From Halegenticoccus tardaugens (GTDB taxonomy: Archaea; Halobacteriota; Halobacteria; Halobacteriales; Haloferacaceae), in assembly GCF_004116405.1 (NCBI RefSeq), contig NZ_SDIC01000003.1, positions 124,001-188,000 on the forward strand: DNA of 64,000 bases, given 5' to 3'. The notes under the pieces are model-generated. The model made no database searches. It saw nothing but the letters and a program-made list of their open reading frames with translations, and was not told where the DNA came from. Positions 33,713 through 41,911 of the stretch are shown in pieces (within the stretch, counting starts at the first letter, position 1; the number at the start of each line of letters is the position of its first letter). A program made the position numbers and the translations under genes.

Positions 33713-34999
33713 TCACTCCTCGTTCGCGTCGGCCGATCCACCCGTTCCGCCGTCGGCGGCGAGTTCGGGCTTCTCGGCCTTCTCCGCCACCGAGTTGGCG
33801 AGGCGCGACTGGAAGCCGTGGTACTTCGCGACGCCGGTCGCGTCGCCCTGCGTGATGCCGTCGACGGTTTCCGTGTTGAACGACGCCGCCGACTCGGAGT
33901 ACACCGCGTAGTCGCTCTCGCGGGCGACCGGGCGGGCCTGTCCGCCCTCGAACTTCACCGTCACCGTGCCGGTGACCTTCGTCTGCGTCTCGTCGATGAA
34001 GCCCTCCAGCGCCGCCACGAGCGGCGCGTCGACGAGGCCCTCGTAACCCTTCTGCGCCCACTCGTCGTCCACGAGCCGCTTGAAGTCGCGTTCCTCCTTC
34101 GTCAGGACGAGCTGCTCCAGCGCCTCGTGCGCGGCGAGGAGGGTCGTCGCCGCCGGGTGCTCGTAGTTCTCGCGCACCTTCAGCCCGAGCATGCGGTCCT
34201 CCATCATGTCGGTGCGACCGACGCCGTACGACCCGGCGAGCTCGTTCAGGTGCTCGATCAGCTCGACCGGCTCCATCGCCTCACCGTCCCCAGCCGACGG
34301 CTGGGTGTTCGTCGAGGTCTCTCCGACGGCGCCGACGGCGACGGGGTAGCCCTCGTCGAACTCGATCTCCACCAGCTCGGTCTCACCCGAGGGCGCGCTC
34401 GTCCACTCGTAGATCTCCTCCGAGGGGACGTGGCCGGGGTCCTCCAGCTTGCCGCCCTCGATCGAGCGGCTCCAGAGGTTGGTGTCGATGGACCAGACGC
34501 CCTCGTTGCCGCCCTCGACGGGGAGGTCGCGCTCCGCGGCGTACTCCATCTCCCACTCGCGGGTGAGGCCGAGTTCGCGCACCGGGGCGACGACCTCCAG
34601 GTCGGAGGCGCGCCAGACCGCCTCGAAGCGGAGCTGATCGTTTCCCTTGCCGGTGCAGCCGTGGGCGACCGCGTCGCAGTCGCGTTCCTTTGCGACGTCC
34701 AGGATGGCTTCGGCGATGACCGGGCGCGCGAGGGCCGTCCCGAGCGGGTAGCCCTGGTAGGTCGCGTTCGCGCGCACGGACAGGAGGCACTGGTGGGCGA
34801 ACTCGTCTCGCGCGTCCACGACGTGGTGTTCGAGGTCCAGCGCCTCGGCGGTCTCTTCGGCCTCCGCGAACTCCGCCGCGGGCTGGCCGACGTCCACCGT
34901 GACGCCGATTACTTCGTCGTACCCGTACTCCTCTTCGAGAAGCGGCACGCATACTGTCGTGTCGAGTCCGCCGCTGAACGCGAGTGCCACGCGTGTCAT
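33713..34999 (-). CDS. argG: Argininosuccinate synthase
   Basis: The 428-aa enzyme condenses citrulline and aspartate with ATP. The N-terminal PP-loop VALAFSGGLDTTV is intact, as are GCTGKGNDQLRFE and the citrulline-binding SIDTNLWSRSIEGG region. A disordered acidic tail (about the last 20 residues) is a haloarchaeal feature. GGAGGGGAAGG lies just before the ATG, so the mRNA probably carries a leader rather than being leaderless. The 370-nt upstream gap holds a second promoter and a small Arg-rich frame described separately. Confidence 0.95.
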   Translation of the reverse strand: MTRVALAFSGGLDTTVCVPLLEEEYGYDEVIGVTVDVGQPAAEFAEAEETAEALDLEHHVVDARDEFAHQCLLSVRANATYQGYPLGTALARPVIAEAILDVAKERDCDAVAHGCTGKGNDQLRFEAVWRASDLEVVAPVRELGLTREWEMEYAAERDLPVEGGNEGVWSIDTNLWSRSIEGGKLEDPGHVPSEEIYEWTSAPSGETELVEIEFDEGYPVAVGAVGETSTNTQPSAGDGEAMEPVELIEHLNELAGSYGVGRTDMMEDRMLGLKVRENYEHPAATTLLAAHEALEQLVLTKEERDFKRLVDDEWAQKGYEGLVDAPLVAALEGFIDETQTKVTGTVTVKFEGGQARPVARESDYAVYSESAASFNTETVDGITQGDATGVAKYHGFQSRLANSVAEKAEKPELAADGGTGGSADANEE

Positions 35000-35024
35000 G
35001 TACCTTCCCCTCCGGAGTTCTCGG

Positions 35025-35032
35025 ACTTAAGT
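35025..35032 (-). promoter_or_regulatory. argG-proximal TATA-like palindrome
   Basis: ACTTAAGT is an 8-bp palindrome centred about 29 nt before the argG ATG. It could serve as a second promoter for a nearly leaderless argG mRNA, although the strong Shine-Dalgarno between it and ATG argues for a longer leader. Confidence 0.4.
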
Positions 35033-35139
35033 TCTACGTTTCTATTTAGTGAAATAAAGACGCAGGGATGCCTATAGGCGGAGAAAGAGCTTCTGAGCTT
35101 GTAGTCGAATGCTACGGGATCGGGGGTGAGAGTGTGAGT

Positions 35140-35153
35140 GGGCCTAACGGCCC
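35140..35153 (-). promoter_or_regulatory. GC hairpin overlapping the stop codon of the argG leader frame
   Basis: GGGCC-GTTA-GGCCC on the minus strand forms a 5-bp all-GC stem with a 4-nt loop. The TAG stop of the upstream Arg-rich frame starts in the loop and extends into the stem. No T-run follows directly, so it is not a standard archaeal terminator; a translation-sensitive structure is possible. Confidence 0.4.
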
Positions 35154-35248
35154 GGTCGTCGCGGTCGTCGGGCTCGCGGGGGAAGAAGGAGAGCGCGGAC
35201 GCTCGACTGGGCGTCGAGCGCGTGCGCCGCGTCGCGAGCCGATACCAT
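35144..35248 (-). CDS. Candidate Arg-rich leader peptide upstream of argG (34 aa)
   Basis: The frame starts with ATG (MVSARDAAHALDAQSS) and ends PPRARRPRRPGR then TAG. Eight of 34 residues are Arg, six of them in the last ten codons, mostly as CGA. A consensus-like TATA box TTTAATA is centred 28 nt upstream of the ATG, the leaderless spacing. The frame ends 145 nt before the argG ATG. Arg-rich spurious frames are common in GC-rich DNA, so the promoter is the stronger evidence. It could be an attenuator-like leader or a chance ORF at the start of an RNA leader. Confidence 0.3.
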   Translation of the reverse strand: MVSARDAAHALDAQSSVRALLLPPRARRPRRPGR

Positions 35249-35272
35249 TGCGAATTCCTTGCGTGTACGGGC

Positions 35273-35279
35273 TATTAAA
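35273..35279 (-). promoter_or_regulatory. Distal TATA box for the argG leader
   Basis: TTTAATA on the minus strand, in a locally AT-rich patch (CGTTTAATAG), is centred 28 nt before the ATG at 35248. It faces argG, would give a leader of about 250 nt, and lies about 95 nt past the end of the antiporter gene. Confidence 0.5.
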
Positions 35280-35367
35280 CGCTTTCGGCGAGGCAACGTT
35301 TACCTGTCGGGGACGGCCCGTTCGCGAGGGAGCGTTCGCCTCGCCCGACCGCCCCGGATCGCCCGGG

Positions 35368-36570
35368 CTACCCGGTCGTTTCCGATGGCTCCCGCAGGAC
35401 GAGCCCCTCCAGCGCCCCCGAGTACTGCATCAACACGGTTCCGAGGATGCTCATCACGAGCACGTAGCCGACGGCGAACGCCGGGATCGTCCCCGTCATC
35501 ACCGGCCCCGCCCCCGCCGCCGCCGTGGTCGCGATGATGAGCGAGAACTCCCCGCGGGTGACCATGCTCGCCCCGACGCGGACCGCCCGCCGGTCGTCGA
35601 GGCCGTACATCCGCCCGCCGAAAAAGCCCGAAACGAGCTTCGTCGGCGTCGTCAGCACGACCGCGACGGCCAGGAGGCCCGCTGTCGCGGCGACGAGTTC
35701 CGGGTCGGTGTTCAGCCCGATCCAGAAGAAGAAGATCGCGGCGAACACGTCCCGAACCGGCGAAAGCAGGCGTTCGATCCGTTCGACGTGGACGGTGCTC
35801 GAAAAGCCCATCCCGACGAAGAAGGCGGCGACCGCCTCGCTCACCCCGAGCGAAAGCGCCGCGCCGGCGACCGGCACCGTGATCCCGAGCGCCCGGAGGA
35901 CGAACAGCTCGTTCGACCCGACGTCGAGGGCGCGTTCGAGCCACGCCGACCCGTAGTGCGCCGCGACGACCAGCGCGAGGAGGAAGCCGACGGCGACGGC
36001 GACGTCCCGTCCCGTCTCGGCGAGGCTCCCCCCGCCGCGCACGAGCGACGAGACCACGGCGAGGTACACTGCGATGAAGAGGTCCTCGAAGACGAGCGTT
36101 CCGAGGATGGGCTCGCTCTCCGCGTCGGCGATCCAGCCGAGGTCGATGAGCGACTTCGTGATCACCGCGCTGGAGGAGATGTAGACGATCCCGCCGAGCA
36201 GCAGCGCTTCGAGGAGCGACCAGCCGAGGACGAGGCCGATGGCGACGCCAACCGGGAAGTTCACCGCGACGTCCAGGAGTCCGACGGCCGTGAGCTTCCG
36301 TCTGTTCTCGAGCAACCGTTCGATGCTGAACTCCAGCCCGAGAAAGAACAACAGGAGGACGATGCCGATCTCCGCCAGCAGCGTGACGTAGTCGCTCGCG
36401 GCGACCGTGACGTGGGGCAGGCCGGTCTCGCCCAGCACCGACGGACCGACGGCCGCGCCGACGAGGACGTACAGCGGAATGACCGACAAGCCGACTCGCG
36501 ACGCCAGCGCGCCGGCGGCGGCAATGGCCGCTAACGCGCCGCCGAACTGCAGCAGCGATACCTCCGCCAT
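35368..36570 (-). CDS. Cation:proton antiporter, CPA2/Kef type
   Basis: The 400-aa integral membrane protein has about 12 membrane segments and the NhaA/CPA2 fold motifs: GIVLLLFFLGLEF, SSSAVITKSLIDLG, TLVFEDLFIAVYLA (acidic pair in the transport path) and RGEFSLIIATTAAAG. It exchanges K+ or Na+ for H+. No C-terminal RCK domain is fused to it; that role is supplied by the TrkA-C protein encoded immediately upstream, whose stop codon abuts this ATG with no gap. The two form a KhtTU-like pair. Confidence 0.88.
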   Translation of the reverse strand: MAEVSLLQFGGALAAIAAAGALASRVGLSVIPLYVLVGAAVGPSVLGETGLPHVTVAASDYVTLLAEIGIVLLLFFLGLEFSIERLLENRRKLTAVGLLDVAVNFPVGVAIGLVLGWSLLEALLLGGIVYISSSAVITKSLIDLGWIADAESEPILGTLVFEDLFIAVYLAVVSSLVRGGGSLAETGRDVAVAVGFLLALVVAAHYGSAWLERALDVGSNELFVLRALGITVPVAGAALSLGVSEAVAAFFVGMGFSSTVHVERIERLLSPVRDVFAAIFFFWIGLNTDPELVAATAGLLAVAVVLTTPTKLVSGFFGGRMYGLDDRRAVRVGASMVTRGEFSLIIATTAAAGAGPVMTGTIPAFAVGYVLVMSILGTVLMQYSGALEGLVLREPSETTG

Positions 36571-37059
36571 CTATCCGGAGTCGCCGACGAGCGCCGCGAA
36601 GTCCTGACACTCCTCGCGGGTTCCGAGGACGATGAGCGTGTCCTCCGGGCGGAGCTTCGTCTCGCCGCCGGGGTTGGTGATGGTCTCGTCGCCGCGCCTG
36701 ATGGCGATGACGGACGCCCCGGTCCGCTGGCGGACGTGCGCGTCGGCGAGCGTCCGCCCCGAAAGCGGCGAGTCCTCCGTGAGCTTCACCCACTCGATGA
36801 GCGAGTTCTCGTCGAGGACGGTCTCTATCGTCCCCGTCCGGATCGGCTGGAAGTACGCGCCCTCCATGATGGTGCCGACCTGCCGGGCGAGCTTGTCCGA
36901 CAGCTCGAACAGCTTCTCCGAGTCGGCGTCGGGGCCGGGGCGGCGGAACAGCTCCCGCTTGCCCGTGTTGTGGATGACGATGACGAGGCGGGACCCGTCG
37001 TTCAGGTCCACCTCGAACTTCTTGCCCACGCCCGGCAAGTCGCTCTCGTAAACTGTCAC
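36571..37059 (-). CDS. TrkA-C domain regulatory subunit of the antiporter (KhtT-like)
   Basis: The 162-aa soluble protein has an N-terminal KhtT-type domain (VYESDLPGVGKKFEVDL) and a C-terminal RCK_C domain (about 75-158, with SPLSGRTLADAHVRQRTGASVIAIRRGDE and LRPEDTLIVLGT) that binds a nucleotide or cation and gates the antiporter encoded next. The start is GTG, with a TATA-like CTTATTAG centred about 25 nt upstream, so the two-gene mRNA is probably leaderless. Confidence 0.87.
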   Translation of the reverse strand: MTVYESDLPGVGKKFEVDLNDGSRLVIVIHNTGKRELFRRPGPDADSEKLFELSDKLARQVGTIMEGAYFQPIRTGTIETVLDENSLIEWVKLTEDSPLSGRTLADAHVRQRTGASVIAIRRGDETITNPGGETKLRPEDTLIVLGTREECQDFAALVGDSG

Positions 37060-37103
37060 GGTTTCTCTACTCGGAGGCGGCTAATAAGGGTGGCCCGACG
37101 CTG

Positions 37104-37703
37104 TCACCCGCCCGCGAGCCGCAACACGACGAAGATACCGACGCACGCGACGATCGGGATCGAGAGGTTGTCGTCGACGACGTACCCCGCGATCACCGGT
37201 TTCACGCCGTCGGCGAAGGTCGCGCCAGCCGCGCCGACGGCCGAGGCGGCCACCGCGACGGGAAACGTCGTTCCCGCGTCGGCGTTCGTCACGAACGGCC
37301 ACGCGAGCGCGAAGCAGACGCCGAACATCGCGACGAGCACGCCCGCCTTCTTCGCCTGTCCGGCGCTGTTCGACCCCAGCACGCCGCTTATCGGGTCGCC
37401 GACGGAGAGCATCAACATCCCCGGAACCGCGACGTACCACTCGAACGCGAGCGCGACGGCGGTCATGCTGAACATGTACAGCGCGTACCCCGCGGGGTTG
37501 TCCCGTTCGTACTCGCGAGTCAGTTCGTCGTAGATCCACCAGTCCAATCCCCCGTACAGCCGCAACACTTCGAGGACGGCGGCGGCGACCGACAGGCCGA
37601 CGAGCAGGTACCCGAGCTGCGCCCACGTCACGAGTCCGAGGAGGTACAGCGCCGGGATGCCGGTGCCGCTGACGTGGACGAGCCGCCGTCCGAGTTCGCT
37701 CAC
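37104..37703 (-). CDS. Dolichol/polyprenol kinase-like membrane protein
   Basis: The 199-aa protein has about six membrane segments and the CTP-dependent lipid-kinase family motifs: RRLVHVSGTGIPALYLLG at the N terminus and MLSVGDPISGVLGSN in the middle, the nucleotide-binding loop of Sec59/DgkA-like kinases. In haloarchaea it would phosphorylate dolichol for protein N-glycosylation or recycle another isoprenoid alcohol. The GTG start is 2 nt after the glyS stop, so the two genes are coupled. Confidence 0.8.
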   Translation of the reverse strand: MSELGRRLVHVSGTGIPALYLLGLVTWAQLGYLLVGLSVAAAVLEVLRLYGGLDWWIYDELTREYERDNPAGYALYMFSMTAVALAFEWYVAVPGMLMLSVGDPISGVLGSNSAGQAKKAGVLVAMFGVCFALAWPFVTNADAGTTFPVAVAASAVGAAGATFADGVKPVIAGYVVDDNLSIPIVACVGIFVVLRLAGG

Positions 37704-37705
37704 GT

Positions 37706-39589
37706 TTACGCGTCCGCCGTCTCGACCGCCCCGTAGGCCGCGCGGAGGTCGTCGAACGTCTTCCGCCCGCGCCGCACCGCGGCGAGTTCGTCGGCTAACT
37801 CGTCGACCGGAACCCGGATCTGGGCGGTCGAGTCGCGCTCGCGGACGGTCGCCGTCTCCGGGCCGGTCCCCTCGACGCCCTCGGGGTCGACCGTGACGCA
37901 GAACGGCGTCCCGATCTCGTCCTGCCGCCGGTAGCGGCGGCCGATGTTGCCCGAGTCGTCGTACGCGACCGACAGCCCCGCCTCCCGGAGGTCGTCCGCG
38001 ATCTCGCCCGCGAGCGCCGTGAGCGACTCGTCGTTGCTCAGGAGGGGGAAGACCGCGACCGAGGTCGGCGCGATCTCCGGCACGAACCGGAGGTAGGTCC
38101 GCGTTTCGCCGTCGACTTCGTCCCTCGCGTACGCGTGCGCGATGACCGTGTAGACGGTTCGATCGACGCCGAACGAGGGCTCGATCACGTGCGGCGTGAC
38201 GTGTTCGCCCGACTCCGTCTGTTCTTCGACCCGGAAGTTCGCCACGTCGGTCGGGACCGCGTACTCCTCGCCGTCGATCTCGACGACCACCTCGTCGCCG
38301 CCGAAGGCGTCGGGATCGAGCGCGGCCAGATCGCGCAGGGCGTCGGCGACGTCGGTCGCCTCCGCCCCGAACTCGGGCCCGAGCGCGCTCATGTCCGGGT
38401 CGACCACGGCGCGCTCGACCGTCTTCGGCTCGTCGTACTGCTCGAAGACGGTGAACGACTCGTCGGCGTGCTCGCCGTGCTTCGAGAGGTCGTAGTCGGT
38501 GCGGTACGAGAAGCCGGCGATCTCGACCCAGTCGCCGGCGGACGGGTCCGTCGCCAGTCGATCGGCCGCATCGCCCGACGCCGAGACGCTCCCCAACTCG
38601 GCCTCCGCGTCCCAGCAGTCGCTCGCGTAGTGGGCGCGCTCGCCGGGGAGGTGCTGGCGGTACCTGAATCGGTCCGCGTCGACGCCGACGCGCTCGAACC
38701 ACCGCTTCGCGATCCCGAGGTAGTAGGCGATCCACTCGTTGGCGACGACGCCGGTTTCGACCGCCTCGCCGATCGTCGTCTCCAGGTAGTCGCCGCCCTC
38801 TTTCTCCTGCTCCGTCGCGGGGTACAGCCGAACCTCGACGTCCCGAACGTCGTCGAGCGACGGCTCGTCGCGCTCGGGGTCGACGAACTGCTCCAGTTCG
38901 GCCTGCGTGAACTCGCGGGTTCGGATCAGCCCGCGGCGGGGGCTGATCTCGTTCCGGTACGCGCGGCCGATCTGCGCGACGCCGAACGGCAGCTGGTTCC
39001 GGGCGTACTCCTTCAGCCGGCCGAACTCGACGAAGATGCCCTGCGCCGTCTCCGGCCGGAGATAACCCGTCTGGCCGGAGCCGGGCCCGATCGAGGTCTC
39101 GAACATGAGGTTGAAGTCCTCGACGGGCCGGCCGGCGAGCGACGCGCCGCAGTTCGGACAGCGAAGGTCGTGCTCCTCGATGAGCGCCTCGACCTCGGGG
39201 ATCGGGAGGGTCTCGGCCTCTTCGATGCCGGTTTCGTCCTCGATCAGGTGATCGGCGCGGTGGCTCTCACCGCACTCGCCGCACTCGACGAGCATGTCGT
39301 CGAACCCGTCGAGGTGCCCCGAGGCCTCGAACACCGGCTCGGGCATGATCGTCGGCGCTTCGATCTCCTGGTTGCCCTCCTTGACGGCGAACCGATCGCG
39401 CCACGCCGACTCGACGTTCCCCTTCAGCGCCGCGCCCTGCGGGCCCATGGTGTAAAAGCCGGCCACCCCGCCGTACGCCTCCGAGGAGCCGAAGAAGAAG
39501 CCGCGACGCTTCGCGAGTTCGGAGATGGCTTCGGGAGTCACCTGCTCGTCATTCACTTCGCCGGTGTTCACCGGCTCATCGTTCGCCAT
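37706..39589 (-). CDS. glyS: Glycyl-tRNA synthetase
   Basis: The 627-aa class II enzyme charges tRNA-Gly. Motif 1 region GFFFGSSEAYGGVAGFYTMGP, motif 2 (AYRNEISPRRGLIRTREFTQAE) and motif 3 (GVDRTVYTVIAHAY) are intact. A zinc-ribbon insert (CGECGESHRADHL and CPNCG) lies at about residues 100-155 and the anticodon-binding domain fills the last 120 residues. It is the archaeal/eukaryotic alpha2 type. The ATG is 2 nt past the CBS-protein stop, so the genes are probably cotranscribed. Confidence 0.95.
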   Translation of the reverse strand: MANDEPVNTGEVNDEQVTPEAISELAKRRGFFFGSSEAYGGVAGFYTMGPQGAALKGNVESAWRDRFAVKEGNQEIEAPTIMPEPVFEASGHLDGFDDMLVECGECGESHRADHLIEDETGIEEAETLPIPEVEALIEEHDLRCPNCGASLAGRPVEDFNLMFETSIGPGSGQTGYLRPETAQGIFVEFGRLKEYARNQLPFGVAQIGRAYRNEISPRRGLIRTREFTQAELEQFVDPERDEPSLDDVRDVEVRLYPATEQEKEGGDYLETTIGEAVETGVVANEWIAYYLGIAKRWFERVGVDADRFRYRQHLPGERAHYASDCWDAEAELGSVSASGDAADRLATDPSAGDWVEIAGFSYRTDYDLSKHGEHADESFTVFEQYDEPKTVERAVVDPDMSALGPEFGAEATDVADALRDLAALDPDAFGGDEVVVEIDGEEYAVPTDVANFRVEEQTESGEHVTPHVIEPSFGVDRTVYTVIAHAYARDEVDGETRTYLRFVPEIAPTSVAVFPLLSNDESLTALAGEIADDLREAGLSVAYDDSGNIGRRYRRQDEIGTPFCVTVDPEGVEGTGPETATVRERDSTAQIRVPVDELADELAAVRRGRKTFDDLRAAYGAVETADA

Positions 39590-39591
39590 CT

Positions 39592-40452
39592 TCAAAGTGC
39601 CTCCAGCAGATCGACGTCGCGGACGATGCCGACGAGGTCGCCGCCGTTCACGAGAGGGATCTGCTCTATGTCCTCGGATATCATGAGCTGTGCGGCCTTT
39701 TGCGCCGTGCGCTTTCGCGAGACGGTGACGACGTCCTCGGTCATGAACCGCTCGACCGGCTCCGCGGGAATCTCGACGTTTCGCGTCGGGAGGTAGCGGT
39801 TTCCGACGGCCTTGATCCCCTCCCACATCCACTCGTCGTCCTGGTTGGCGATGCTGTCGCCGGTCTCGTCCTCGCCCTCGACGACGCGGGCGACCTCGAT
39901 GATGTCGACCTCGGTGAGGATGCCCGCCATCCCCCCCTCGTCGTCGAGGACGACGGCGTAGGGGACGTTCGCGAAGTAGATCTCGCGCTCGGCGACGGTC
40001 AGCGGCGCGCCGACGTAGGTCGCGTTCACGTCGCGGGTGGCGATCAGGTCGATCTCCGTGTCGCCGTCGGTCTCGCCGCGGGCGATCGCCCGAACGACGT
40101 CGGTCACGGTGACGATCCCTTCGAGCGTCGTCACCGACCCGTCGTCGCTCACGACCGGCACGCGTCGCGCGCTCTCTTCGACCATGCGCCGGGCGACCTC
40201 GTCGAGGTCCGCGTCCGCCGTCGTCGTCGGTACCTCACGCATCAAGAGCGCGAGTTGATCCTCGTCGGGGCTCTCGATGAGGTCGTCGCGGGAGATGAGA
40301 CCGCGGTACTCCTCACCCTCGTCCGTCTCTTTTACGACCGGGACGGAGGAAAAGCCGCGCTCCTGGAGATATTCGAGGACGTCGTCCCGCGTCCCCGGAA
40401 GCGCGACCGTCACGACCTCCGAGCGGGGCGTCATCACGTCGGCTACGTTCAT
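39592..40452 (-). CDS. Four-CBS-domain protein
   Basis: The 286-aa soluble protein consists of four CBS motifs in two Bateman pairs (about 1-60, 65-125, 140-200 and 228-286), each with the VVTVAL...LQERGFSSVPVV-type pattern. CBS pairs bind AMP, ATP or SAM-like ligands and act as energy sensors. There is no attached enzyme domain, so the target is unknown. It is the first gene of a likely CBS-glyS-dolichol-kinase-like operon, with 2-nt gaps throughout. Confidence 0.88.
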   Translation of the reverse strand: MNVADVMTPRSEVVTVALPGTRDDVLEYLQERGFSSVPVVKETDEGEEYRGLISRDDLIESPDEDQLALLMREVPTTTADADLDEVARRMVEESARRVPVVSDDGSVTTLEGIVTVTDVVRAIARGETDGDTEIDLIATRDVNATYVGAPLTVAEREIYFANVPYAVVLDDEGGMAGILTEVDIIEVARVVEGEDETGDSIANQDDEWMWEGIKAVGNRYLPTRNVEIPAEPVERFMTEDVVTVSRKRTAQKAAQLMISEDIEQIPLVNGGDLVGIVRDVDLLEAL

Positions 40453-40543
40453 ATGCCCTGCTTACATGCTGCCGCCTCTTGTACTCTGCGAACCACCAGC
40501 GTGCGACGCGCTCTTCGCCCGCTTCGACGTTCAGCCGCGACCG

Positions 40544-40573
40544 AATTTATGTCATGCCATAACACACGTATTT
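40544..40573 (+). promoter_or_regulatory. Promoter of the dodecin gene
   Basis: Two TATA-like sites face the dodecin gene: AATTTATG (40544-40551) and TATTT (40569-40573). The second is about 30 nt from the ATG at 40601, the usual leaderless spacing. Confidence 0.4.
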
Positions 40574-40600
40574 CCGCGTGGGCGTCGCACTCGCTCCCGC

Positions 40601-40819
40601 ATGACCGCTGTAAAAATCGTCAAGGTGCTCGGTACGTCCTCGGAATCGTGGGAAGACGCGGCCGAAGAGGCCGTCGGCAAAGCCAGCGAGACGATAGACG
40701 ACATAAGCGGCATCGAGATCGAAGACTGGACCGCCGACGTCGAAGACGGGCGGATCACGGAGTACAAGGCGACCGTCGAGATCGCGTTCCCCGTCCGCGA
40801 GGAGATGCGAGAGGGCTGA
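40601..40819 (+). CDS. Dodecin-family protein
   Basis: The 72-aa protein has the beta-alpha-beta-beta dodecin fold (VKIVKVLGTSSESWEDAAEEA, then DISGIEIEDWTADVEDGRI). Twelve such subunits form a hollow shell that stores flavin or CoA in characterised members. In my alignment the Trp that stacks on flavin (the WFEV position of flavin dodecins) is Gly here (SGIEI), so classical flavin stacking is unlikely. It stands alone and is divergent from the CBS gene. Confidence 0.85.
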   Translation: MTAVKIVKVLGTSSESWEDAAEEAVGKASETIDDISGIEIEDWTADVEDGRITEYKATVEIAFPVREEMREG

Positions 40820-40883
40820 GCGCGTCCGAACCCGGCTCGCTCTTTTTCGTCGACCCCACCGATCCGCCGTTCTATCCGCCGAT

Positions 40884-41414
40884 TCAGCCTTCGATCCGAT
40901 CCGCCTCCGGGAAGAACTTCTCGTAGTCGTCGTGTTCGAACGACCCGAGGTGCGTCCCGTCGAGTTTCTGCACGTGGGTGTACATCTTGCCCGCCTCTTT
41001 CGCCGCCCGGATGCATCCCGTCGCGTGACGGCGCTCGAACGTTCCGGCGACGAGGATCGCCACCTTCCGATCCGGGTCGAGGAGCGTCGTGACGAGAAAG
41101 ACGCGAGAGGAGGCCTCTGCGCGGTGGACTTCGTACCGCGGGAAGCCGCCGGCCTCGAACAGGCGGACGAACTCCTCGGCGTCGTTCCCGGGGATCACGT
41201 GCGAGAGACCGAACCGGTCGCTCGCCCCCGAATCCGGGTTCTCGGGCGCGGTGTCGCCCGCCGCGACGGCGAGGGTCGTCCACCCCTCGGCTTCGAGGTC
41301 CGCAGCAATCGCTTTCATGTCCGACAGCGTCGCCTCCCAGGCGCTCTTTTCCACGTCGGCGTTCGCGCCGATGCGCTCGGCGTCGGCCGTCCGATCGTCC
41401 CCGATCTCTGGCAT
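40884..41414 (-). CDS. Uncharacterised haloarchaeal protein (DUF7529-like)
   Basis: The 176-aa acidic protein starts MPEIGDDRTADAERIGANAD and contains an alpha/beta domain with segments WTTLAVAAGDTAPEN, FGLSHVIPGNDAEEF and HVQKLDGTHLGSFEHDDYEKFFP. It has no membrane segment and no catalytic motif I recognise. It resembles an uncharacterised family confined to haloarchaea. A TATA-like GGCTTTACC lies about 30 nt before the ATG. It converges with the dodecin gene. Confidence 0.75.
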   Translation of the reverse strand: MPEIGDDRTADAERIGANADVEKSAWEATLSDMKAIAADLEAEGWTTLAVAAGDTAPENPDSGASDRFGLSHVIPGNDAEEFVRLFEAGGFPRYEVHRAEASSRVFLVTTLLDPDRKVAILVAGTFERRHATGCIRAAKEAGKMYTHVQKLDGTHLGSFEHDDYEKFFPEADRIEG

Positions 41415-41506
41415 ACCCTCGATTGCTCCCTCGCGGCGGTAAAGCCTACCGGAGCGCCGGGAAGCGCCGCGGTGGCGAGGCGGGGTCGACGCCGTCCTCG
41501 ACGTCG

Positions 41507-41911
41507 CTACGGCGGCACCCCGACGCCGAAGACGAACTCCATGGCCGCCGAGGTCGCGAGCACCGCCAGACTCCCGACGAAGAGCTTCGCCGGCGGCGGA
41601 ACCCGCTCCTCCGGCGGGAGTACCCAGCTCTCCGGGAGCGGCACCCGCGCGAGTCGCTGAAAGCGCGTCTCCTCGCGCGGCGACGACTCCGCCCCGTCCC
41701 GCTCCCGCTTCCAGCTCGGCTTCGGGCGCAGCCGCAGCGTCGAGTACCCGAACAGCGCGAAGCCGGCGTAGAACAACAGGTGCTTCGCGCCGACGAACCC
41801 CGCCCCGAGCGCGAAGCTCGCCGCGGTCGCCGCGGCGAAGAGCAGGCCGGTCAGGACGGCGACGTACGAAAGCGCGTCAGCGATCCGGCGGCCGGCCCGG
41901 CTCGCGTTCAT
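41507..41911 (-). CDS. Small membrane protein at the end of the peptide ABC operon
   Basis: The 134-aa protein has about three membrane segments (near 13-33, 40-58 and 108-130) separated by a basic cytosolic loop ([14 protein letters not shown]). No motif is recognised; it resembles an uncharacterised haloarchaeal family. Its ATG overlaps the stop of the second ABC ATPase gene (ATGA), so it is translated as part of the transporter operon, but a transport role is only implied by position. Confidence 0.75.
   Translation of the reverse strand: MNASRAGRRIADALSYVAVLTGLLFAAATAASFALGAGFVGAKHLLFYAGFALFGYSTLRLRPKPSWKRERDGAESSPREETRFQRLARVPLPESWVLPPEERVPPPAKLFVGSLAVLATSAAMEFVFGVGVPP

Larger units (their letters stand above)
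35000..35367. other. 368-bp intergenic leader region of argG
   Basis: No ordinary gene fits here. On the minus strand, towards argG, it contains in order: a TATA box (35273-35279), a leaderless 34-codon Arg-rich frame (35248-35144), a GC hairpin at its stop (35140-35153), a weak hairpin GTAG-N7-CTAC (35101-35115), two copies of AAGCTC (about 35088-35101), a palindrome GCCTATAGGC (35070-35079), an AT-rich inverted repeat TATTT-AGTG-AAATA (35043-35056) and a TATA-like ACTTAAGT near argG. Confidence 0.6.

Noticed and set aside
35068..36534. Long plus-strand frame from MPIGGERASEL
   Set aside because: Most of it is antisense to the antiporter gene and becomes Arg/Glu-rich shadow sequence. Its TATA-like site has about 22-nt spacing, less convincing than the opposite-strand promoter.
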